The notes beneath the pieces are model-generated. The model ran no database searches. It was not told where the DNA came from and saw nothing but the letters and a program-made list of their open reading frames with translations. Below are positions 6,514 through 11,701 of a DNA stretch of 11,701 nucleotides, in pieces. The stretch is from Prasinococcaceae sp. CCMP 1430 (taxonomy: Eukaryota; Prasinodermophyta; Palmophyllophyceae; Prasinococcales; Prasinococcaceae): NCBI GenBank assembly GCA_013416795.1, contig RQSC01000026.1:512965-524665 (forward strand), in the 5' to 3' direction. Position 1 is the first letter of the stretch. Each line of letters starts with the position of its first letter. The position numbers were made by a program, and so were the translations under genes.

Positions 6514-8172
6514 GGATCCGCCTGCGATCGATCGTGGGCGCTCTCCCTGCCCGCGCCCCCCCGCCTCGCCCCGCCGCCCGCGCTGCGCGTCGTGGCGCTC
6601 GGGGGCGAGCCCATGCGCCGCGGCGTGGTGGAGGCGTGGGCGCGCGCCGTCGAGCTGCGCAACGTGTACGGCGTCACGGAGGCGTGCGCGTACCAGACGT
6701 TTCACAGGATGCGCCCGGGCGAGGACCCCATGTGCATCGGCGCGCCGCTGCCGTGCTGCGCGGTCGACCTCGTGCCTGACGACAGCGGGGAGGAGGAGGG
6801 CGACGATCACCACGCGGCAGCGTCGATCGGCGTGCTGCGCGTGCGCGGCCCCACGGTCGCCTCCGGCTACCTGGGCGGCGAAAGAGGCGCCCTCACGGAA
6901 GCGTTCGCCACGGACGAGCGGAACGTCCGCAGCTTCCTGACCAACGACCTCGCCTACGAGCGCGCGCCCGACGAGCTGGTGTTCGTGGGCAGGCGCGACG
7001 GCCAGGTGAAGATCGCGGGCGCCCGGGTGGAGCTCGGGGAGGTCGAGGCGGCGCTGGGCACGTGCCCGCTCGTCGCGGGCGAGCGAGGCGTCGCGGCCGT
7101 CACGGTCCTCGCGCCCACGACGCACGGCTCTCCCGCCGCCGCCGACGACGACGCACAGCGAGCCCCCTCCAACCCAACCCAGCTCCTCGTCGGCCTGGTC
7201 GTCCCCCACCCCTCCGAAGAAATCCAGGCCCTGCCGTGGGACGCCGCGTGCGAGCGCGCCGCCATCGGGGCCTGCGCCGTGCTGCTGCCCCAGCACGCCG
7301 TCCCCTCGCGCGTGCTCCCGATCGGCGACATCCCGCTCACCGCGTCGGGCAAGGTCGACAGGCGCGCGCTGGCGCGCTTCGCGCGCGCCGCGCTGGGGGC
7401 CGAGGCGGAGGCGCGGCGCGCGCGCGCCCTCGTCGTCGAGCAGGAGCAGGAGCCCCCACTCTCGCGCCTCGAGCGCGCGGTGGCGGGCGTGTGGGCGGCG
7501 GTGCTGGGCGCCGAGGTCGCCGACGTGCTCGCCGACTCGTCGTTCCTGGCGCTCGGCGGGAACAGCCTGGCGGCGCTGCGCGCCTCGCGGATGCTGCAGC
7601 GCGTCGTCGTCGCCCCGCGGTCCTCCGAGGCGGCAACCGTGGCCCTCGCCGCCGTCGAGCGCGGCATCGACGCCGGCGAGGCGGCGGTGCTCGCCGCCGG
7701 CGCGAGGAGGGCGGCGAAAGAAAAGGCCGCGGCCTGGTCGTCCGAGGAGGAGGACGCCGCGTGCCTGTTCGGCCTGGACATGGGGGCGCTCGCGCCGTGC
7801 GAGCTCGTGCTCCGGCCCGTGCTCCGCGAGTACGCCGCCTTCCTCTCGGGCCGCGGCGTGACCGTCAGCGGCGACGCGGGCGCCCAGCAGCCCCACCGGC
7901 AGCACCCCCCCCTCGGGAACGCAACCGCCCCCGCCGACCAGACGACCCACTGCCCACAGACACCACCACCACCACCACCACCACCACCAACACCAACGCT
8001 CGCCGACCGCCTCCTCATCCAGACCTGCGGCGAGGGCCGCGGCGCGGTGGCGCGCGCGCTCCTCGCGACCGGGGCCTCCTCCCCCGACGCGGCCCTTCCC
8101 GACGGCTTCGGCGCGCTGCACGCCGCCGCGGCGGCGGGCGCCACCGAGTGCGTGGGCGCGCTTGCAGCGGCA
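6514..8172 (+). CDS. NRPS-like protein: adenylation domain C-terminal half, carrier protein, ankyrin repeats (partial)
   Basis: Adenylation domains activate an amino or other carboxylic acid as the acyl-AMP and load it on the carrier's phosphopantetheine arm. Seen in order: the GGEP element (about 6598), core A5 NVYGVTEA (6661-6684), A6 GVLRVRGPTVASGYLG (6829-6876), A7 FLTNDL (6934-6951; TGD is usual), A8 GRRDGQVKIAGARVELGEVE (6988-7047), and A10 SGKVDRRAL with the catalytic Lys at 7351-7353. The carrier motif LGGNSL follows, its Ser at 7564-7566 being the pantetheine site. Next come about 130 residues of linker ending in nine Pro codons, and then ankyrin-like repeats (ALHAAAAAGATECVGAL) up to about 8172. 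The frame is closed by TGA at 6511-6513, and motifs A1 to A3 are absent upstream, so the 5' part is missing. At the 3' end the ankyrin repeat is cut mid-unit where the kinase frame begins on the other strand. Known AASDH-like and aminoadipate-reductase-like proteins share the A-PCP core, but not this ankyrin tail. The substrate cannot be read. Confidence 0.85.
7963..7989 (+). repeat. CCA trinucleotide microsatellite (nine codons)
   Basis: Nine CCA codons encode a polyproline linker between the carrier domain and the ankyrin part. Likely length-variable. Confidence 0.85.
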
Positions 8173-9034
8173 CAAACGCCCGTTCGCCATCGTCCTCAGT
8201 CTCCGTCTCCATGGCGAAGTCCGAAAAGTAGTCGCGAGAGCCGAAGAAGCGCGAGTCCACGAGCGAGCGAAGCAGGCCGCCTGGCAGAGCTGCGACCGTA
8301 TGGCGGCGTTCCGCGCACATGGCCAGCAGTGCCACATCTGCGACGCTCGCACGTCGGCCGACGACGCGCACGGCGGCGACGGCACAGCGTGCGGCCCGCA
8401 CGAATCGTGCACGAGGTCGCAGGTCCTCCCTGCCCGCGGACGATGGAACCACGGTGGTGTCCATGCCCGAGAACGCGCTTGCGCTGCCAACCCTGCGGCT
8501 GCTGTGCCGCGCGGCGTTGAAACGTCCGAAGTTCTCACGCGCGACGGCCGGGAAGCTGTCCTTCGAAGGCACCGATCGCACTGCTATCCACGGGTGGCGC
8601 AGGCACTCGGCCGCCGTAGGGCGGCTCGCGTAGTCAACAGTGAGCATCGCCCTCACCAGCTGGCGCGCGGGCGCGCCCACGTGCGCCCACTCGCTCTCGA
8701 CCCACTCGATCCTGCCGTGCACAATCTTGCGATAGACGGACATGTGCGCATCCGCCAAGCCTTGCGGATGGGTGCCGGCCGGGGGTGGATCGGGGGAGAA
8801 TGGGAAGCTGCCGCAGAGCATGATAAAGAGCATCACCCCGAGGCTCCAGACGTCGCACCGCTCATCGTACGGCTGCCCGAGCAGAATCTCAGGCGCGACA
8901 TAGTTGGGCGAGCCGAGGCGCGTTGCGAAGCGCGCATCCATCCCGTTCTGCACGTCTCGCTTCTGCGCAAAGCCAAAGTCGATGAGCTTAACTTCGGCAT
9001 CCTTGGCGCCGGTGGCGAATACGACGTTCTCGGG
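8173..9034 (-). CDS. CaMK-type Ser/Thr protein kinase, C-terminal part (partial)
   Basis: Starting from 9034 the product reads PENVVF (end of the catalytic loop), DFG at residues 19-21, the activation segment to GSPNYVAPE (41-49), DVWSLGV (61-67), a Pro-rich insert in the position of subdomain X, and the subdomain XI motif ending SRPTAAECLRHPWI. This order and spacing match CaMK, CDPK and MAPKAPK-like kinases, which phosphorylate Ser/Thr with ATP. About 140 tail residues follow, with a hydrophobic segment (VADVALLAM) and an acidic piece (METETEDDGE). The exon edge is set at 9034 because CTCGCCAG| just upstream is a possible acceptor, and the frame before it lacks HRD and meets TAA. The ATP-binding lobe is not in the window; it would lie beyond the N at 9195. 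The frame stays open to 8015, but past about 8172 it is antisense to the ankyrin coding region and is not supported. Confidence 0.8.
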
Positions 9035-9036
9035 CT

Positions 9037-9194
9037 GGCGAGCGCACCGGACAGGGTCGTGGACGATTTCGGCGCACGCAGGCCGCGCATGCGCTCGTTA
9101 GCGCTGCGAACAGAGAGCAAGTCGAGGCGTGCGGATAGGCGATGCGACCTGACCGTGCCGTCGCGCGCGCCCGTGCGCGCCCGCAAGCGCAATC
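9037..9194 (-). other. Probable intron or flank upstream of the kinase exon
   Basis: On the minus strand this stretch has a CTAAC branch-like motif (9101-9097) about 60 nt before the AG at 9036-9035, and an upstream pyrimidine tract ending CAG (near 9104). No kinase motif is encoded. It ends at the N at 9195. Confidence 0.3.
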
Positions 9195-9195
9195 N
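9195..9195. other. Single N: apparent assembly gap
   Basis: Sequence content changes across this base from kinase-gene flank (minus-strand logic) to the middle of a WD40 blade on the plus strand, so the N probably stands for a gap of unknown length. Confidence 0.6.
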
Positions 9196-10246
9196 GTGCT
9201 GGAGCCCGGACGGCTCGCGCCTGGCTTCGGCGAGCTACGACACGACGGTGCGCGTGTGGGACGCGTCGACCGGCAAGGCGGTGCACGTGCTCGAGGGACA
9301 CGAGGATTACGTGTACTCGGCGTGCTGGAGCCCGGACGGCTCGCGCCTGGCTTCGGCGAGCTACGACACGACGGTGCGCGTGTGGGACGCGTCGACCGGC
9401 AAGGCGGTGCACGTGCTCGAGGGACACGAGGATTACGTGTACTCGGCGTGCTGGAGCCCGGACGGCTCGCGCCTGGCTTCGGCGAGCTACGACACGACGG
9501 TGCGCGTGTGGGACGCGTCGACCGGCAAGGCGGTGCGCGTGCTCGAGGGGCACGATCGTCAAGTGTGCTCAGTGTGCTGGAGCCCGGACGGCTCGTGCCT
9601 GGCGTCGGCAAGCTCGGACAACACGGTGCGCGTGTGGGACACGTCGACCGGCGAGGCAGTGCGCGTGCTCGAGGGACACAAGGCTTATGTGGTCTCGGCG
9701 TGCTGGAGCCCGGACGGCTCGCGCCTGGCGTCGGCGAGCGGAGACATGACGGTGCGCGTGTGGGACGCGTCGACGGGCAAGGCGGTGCACGTGCTCGAGG
9801 GACACACGCATGCAGTGGCTTCGGTGTGCTGGAGCCCGGACGGCTCGCGCCTGGCGTCGGCGAGCTGCGACAACACGGTGCGCGTGTGGGACGCGTCGAC
9901 GGGCAAGGCGGTGCGCGTGCTCGAGGGCCACAGTTATTACGTGGCCTGGGTGTGCTGGAGCCCGGACGGCTCGCGCCTGGCGTCGGCGGGCTGGGACAAG
10001 ACGGTGCGCGTATGGGACGCGTCGACCGGCGAGGCGGTGCACGTGCTCGAGGGCCACACGGATGTCGAGAGCTCAGTGTGCTGGAGCCCGGACGGCTCGC
10101 GCCTGGCGTCGACGAGCAACGACAACACGGTGCGCGTGTGGCGATTCACTTTAGGACTACCTGGCATATACACGCGCTTGCGCTCGCGCGAACTTCAGCG
10201 TCGATCCACTCGAGCCCACTGGAGCACTCAATCGGCACACGCATGA
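9196..10246 (+). CDS. WD40-repeat protein, beta-propeller array (5' partial)
   Basis: WD40 propellers are binding platforms; no partner is identifiable. Blades repeat every 42 residues (126 bp). Units begin at 9197, 9323, 9449, 9575, 9701, 9827, 9953 and 10079, giving seven full units and a last partial one. The shared core is CWSPDGSRLASAS, TVRVWDASTGKAV and VLEGH. Units 1 and 2 are identical over all 126 bases, and unit 3 differs only near its end. Variation is concentrated just before TVRVW and in the roughly eight residues after VLEGH. The last unit leaves the pattern after VRVW and ends 34 residues later at TGA (10244-10246), so the C-terminus may be natural or may enter an intron. No start is present; the array begins directly after the N at 9195, so more blades or a different N-terminal domain may be missing. 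Confidence 0.85.
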
Positions 10247-10386
10247 GCTTCGAGGCGAGAGCTCGCGCGTGGCAATGGCAGTAGCTGCGCTCTTCCTTAA
10301 GAAGTGTGTCACGTGGCCCTGGCTTCCTCGCCGGTCGCCAAGGTGATGCTGTGCACGGCGTCGCCCTGCTCGCTCGCAAAAATTAA
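10247..10386. other. Short convergent spacer, possible small minus-strand terminal exon
   Basis: This spacer separates the WD40 stop from the FolC C-terminal stop. On the minus strand, a TTGATTAATTTTTGCGAG stretch (about 10390-10373) resembles a branch point and acceptor. It is followed by an open stretch (EQGDAVHSITLATGEEARAT) ending in TGA at 10311-10309. If spliced from CTCGA|GTGGCA in the FolC fragment, the phase would fit. This is speculative. Confidence 0.2.
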
Positions 10387-10620
10387 TCAAGCCCCTGCTC
10401 TCGCTCGGTGCCACTCGAGCGTGGGCGCGGCGATGCCGAACGTGCCGGTGACGCACACCACGGCGCGGCCGCGACGGCTCGCGCGGCCCGCGAGCGCCAG
10501 CGCCGCGTCGAGGGCCTCGCCCACGGAGGAGGCGACCTCGGCGACGGGCGTGCCCCTCGCGCCTCCCTCCCCGCCGCCGCTCGCGAGGACGGCCCGCCAC
10601 GCGGCCCCAGGGGATGAGGA
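10387..10620 (-). CDS. FolC-type synthase, C-terminal fragment
   Basis: The minus-strand frame ends in a segment typical of the extreme C-terminus of FolC-family enzymes (dihydrofolate synthase / folylpolyglutamate synthase): a helix EVASSVGEALDAALALAG, then a strand with VVCVTGTFGIAAPTLEW, corresponding to the family's LVTGSLYLVGE ending. The stop is TGA at 10389-10387. Upstream, the family-like sequence fades at about 10620, and an N follows at 10647. The N-terminal part of a FolC protein lies on the same strand at 11010-11700, so both probably belong to one gene. About 130 residues of the usual 400-450 are missing between them. Confidence 0.6.
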   Translation of the reverse strand, partial: SSSPGAAWRAVLASGGGEGGARGTPVAEVASSVGEALDAALALAGRASRRGRAVVCVTGTFGIAAPTLEWHRARAGA

Positions 10621-10646
10621 GAACGGCTGTCGCAAGCGATGCGGTT

Positions 10647-10647
10647 N
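10647..10647. other. Single N: apparent assembly gap inside the FolC locus
   Basis: The N falls between the C-terminal FolC fragment and a plus-strand coding-like fragment. Content changes sharply here, as at 9195. Confidence 0.6.
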
Positions 10648-10648
10648 G

Positions 10649-10834
10649 TGTCCGCACGCGAGCTGCGACCTTGTGCTGACCGCCCTGAGCGCTCGCCGCG
10701 GCAGGTGGCTATGGGAGGACGAGCCCAACGGCTACGCCAGCCTCGTGCCGAGGGAGGACAGAGGCGGACGCGATTACGAGAACTCACACTGGCAGTGCAT
10801 CGTGGCCGCAGAGTGGCCTGGCGTGGGGGCCTAG
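10649..10834 (+). CDS. Unrecognised C-terminal protein fragment
   Basis: I do not recognise the family. The frame runs from the N to TAG at 10832-10834, with coding-like codon use and a rich residue mix: CPHASCDLVL at the start, then GRWLWEDEPNGY, a charged RED/GGRD segment and NSHWQCIVAAEWPG near the end. Three Trp and four Cys within about 60 residues are unusual for random GC-rich frames. The start is lost in the gap. It sits between two pieces of the FolC gene on the opposite strand, which fits an assembly join better than a nested gene. Confidence 0.35.
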   Translation, partial: CPHASCDLVLTALSARRGRWLWEDEPNGYASLVPREDRGGRDYENSHWQCIVAAEWPGVGA

Positions 10835-11009
10835 GAATTCCTAATAAGTAATAACGCACTAATAACGAGGCAAGTGCTCGCACGGCAGTCCCGGGCAAGC
10901 TCAAGGCTGCGCTTCCCGCACTACCTAGGAAGGTTCCGACCACATATCGCTCTAGCTCTAGCCCTCTACTAGACTAGCTAACTCTGGCTAGCTCTCTACT
11001 AGAGTAGTT
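10835..11009. other. A/T-richer spacer with a CTAG cluster
   Basis: No gene is seen. From 10952 to 11002 the tetramer CTAG occurs six times in about 51 bases, with one more at 10925 and one at 10831 overlapping the preceding stop. A TAATAAGTAATAACGCACTAATAACG stretch lies at 10841-10866. Confidence 0.6.
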
Positions 11010-11700
11010 CTACTCGCTGGATGGCGTGCGAGCCACCGCGCTCAAGCGGCGATAGCGGCCGCCCCCCGCCGCCGCGCCCCAGCTCGCCACCTCCGCCACG
11101 CGCACGAGCGGCGCGCCCGCCCTCGCGGCCTCGTCGGCGACGACCTCCATCACCTCGGGGTAGGGCTGCGGCGCCACCACGAGGGGCACGCCCGGGCGGG
11201 CGACGCCGGCCTTGGCGCGCGCGATGCTCTCGAGCGTGCCCCCGAGCGCGTCGGCGTGCTCGAGGTGGACGGGCGTGAGCACGGACGCGGCGAGCCCCGC
11301 GCCGTCCGGCGGGGCGACGTTGGTGGCGTCGCGCACGCCGCCGAGGCCCGCCTCGAGGATGGCCACGTCCACCCGCTCGTCGGCGAAATGCCGCAGGGCG
11401 AGCGCCGTGAACGCCTCGAAGAAGCTCAGGGCGCCGCCCTCGGCCGCGGCGGCGGAGGCGACGGTGCCCCGGTGCCGCGCGCACAGCGCGTCGAGCTCGG
11501 CGGCGGACGCCGGCACGCCCCCGACGCGCACGCGCTCGCCGAAGTGGACGACGTGCGGCGACGAGTACTCGCCCGTCGCCACGCCCGCCGCGCGCAGCAC
11601 GGCACCCAGCAGCGCCGCCGTCGAGCCCTTGCCCTTGGAGCCCACCACGTGCACCAGGCGCATCGCGCGCCGCGCCGCGCCGGCCGAGGCCGAGCTGCCG
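11010..11700 (-). CDS. FolC-type dihydrofolate/folylpolyglutamate synthase, N-terminal part (continues beyond window)
   Basis: FolC-family enzymes add glutamate to dihydropteroate or to reduced folates using ATP. Counting from the ATG at 11663, the Mur-ligase-like ATP domain is clear: P-loop GSKGKGST (8-15), SSPHVVHFGERV (34-45), SFFEAFTALAL (80-90), EAGLGG (104-109), DATNV (112-116), and TPVHLEHADALGGTLESIARAKAG (130-153). The SKGKGST form of the P-loop resembles plant and algal dihydrofolate synthases. The frame is open upstream to the window edge (Ala/Ser/Arg-rich), so the true start lies outside and this ATG is probably internal. After about residue 190 family similarity fades, and the frame ends at TAG (11012-11010) in repeat-like DNA, suggesting a missed splice site or a join. 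The C-terminal part is probably the fragment at 10387-10620. Confidence 0.85.
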   Translation of the reverse strand, partial: GSSASAGAARRAMRLVHVVGSKGKGSTAALLGAVLRAAGVATGEYSSPHVVHFGERVRVGGVPASAAELDALCARHRGTVASAAAAEGGALSFFEAFTALALRHFADERVDVAILEAGLGGVRDATNVAPPDGAGLAASVLTPVHLEHADALGGTLESIARAKAGVARPGVPLVVAPQPYPEVMEVVADEAARAGAPLVRVAEVASWGAAAGGGRYRRLSAVARTPSSE

Positions 11701-11701
11701 G

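Noticed and set aside
5719-8538. Minus-strand open frame of 939 codons
   Set aside because: It is mostly antisense to the adenylation-carrier gene, whose motifs are unmistakable on the plus strand. High GC keeps the antisense frame open. Only the 5911-6480 part has independent protein character.
9197-10145. CRISPR-like regular array
   Set aside because: The 126-bp periodicity is the 42-residue WD40 blade; there are no short repeats with unique spacers.
8162-10246. Single 694-codon plus-strand frame including the WD40 array
   Set aside because: It crosses the N at 9195, and its first 344 codons are antisense to a clear kinase domain. Only the WD40 part is real.

Overview
The window looks like nuclear DNA from a GC-rich unicellular eukaryote, most likely a microalga. 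Reasons: a complete ALG1-type mannosyltransferase of the ER N-glycosylation pathway; a CaM-kinase-like Ser/Thr kinase; an organellar-looking MscS channel with an Arg/Ala-rich leader; ankyrin and WD40 repeats; candidate GT-AG introns; a Pol III-style RNA element ending in a T-run; and many simple repeats. A haptophyte or pelagophyte would fit, but this is inference and no marker gene fixes the taxon. Two single N bases (9195, 10647) appear to mark collapsed assembly gaps.

Layout. 1-308 is GC-rich DNA without a gene. 309-1316 (+) encodes the N-terminal membrane part of an MscS channel, which stops abruptly at its pore helix and runs into an ankyrin-repeat segment (1313-1909, +) in another frame. 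1921-2300 holds direct repeats. 2241-4016 (-) is an apparently whole ALG1 gene with low-complexity inserts. 4303-4720 is a lower-GC island with a 178-nt tRNA-like RNA candidate (-) and a strong hairpin. 4734 to about 5220 (+) is an unrecognised coding stretch, followed by C-rich low-complexity DNA to about 5900. 5911-6480 (-) holds one or two exons of an unrecognised protein. 6514-8172 (+) is the 3' part of an NRPS-like gene: adenylation domain C-terminal half, carrier protein, polyproline linker, ankyrin repeats. 8173-9034 (-) is the C-terminal part of a CaMK-type kinase. 9196-10246 (+) is a WD40 array with 126-bp units. 10387-10620 (-) and 11010-11700 (-) are the C- and N-terminal parts of one FolC-type dihydrofolate/folylpolyglutamate synthase, separated by an N and by unrelated-looking DNA that includes a short plus-strand coding fragment (10649-10834).

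The genes do not form a pathway: N-glycan assembly, folate polyglutamation, ion-channel, signalling and NRPS-like functions are simply neighbours. The strongest overall signal is a mosaic. Several domains are cut at sharp borders, two genes meet tail to tail with no spacer, and base composition changes at the borders. Either the assembly is chimeric or the locus is heavily rearranged. The most interesting biological items are the A-PCP-ankyrin protein, the tRNA-like Pol III element, and the WD40 array with recently duplicated blades.
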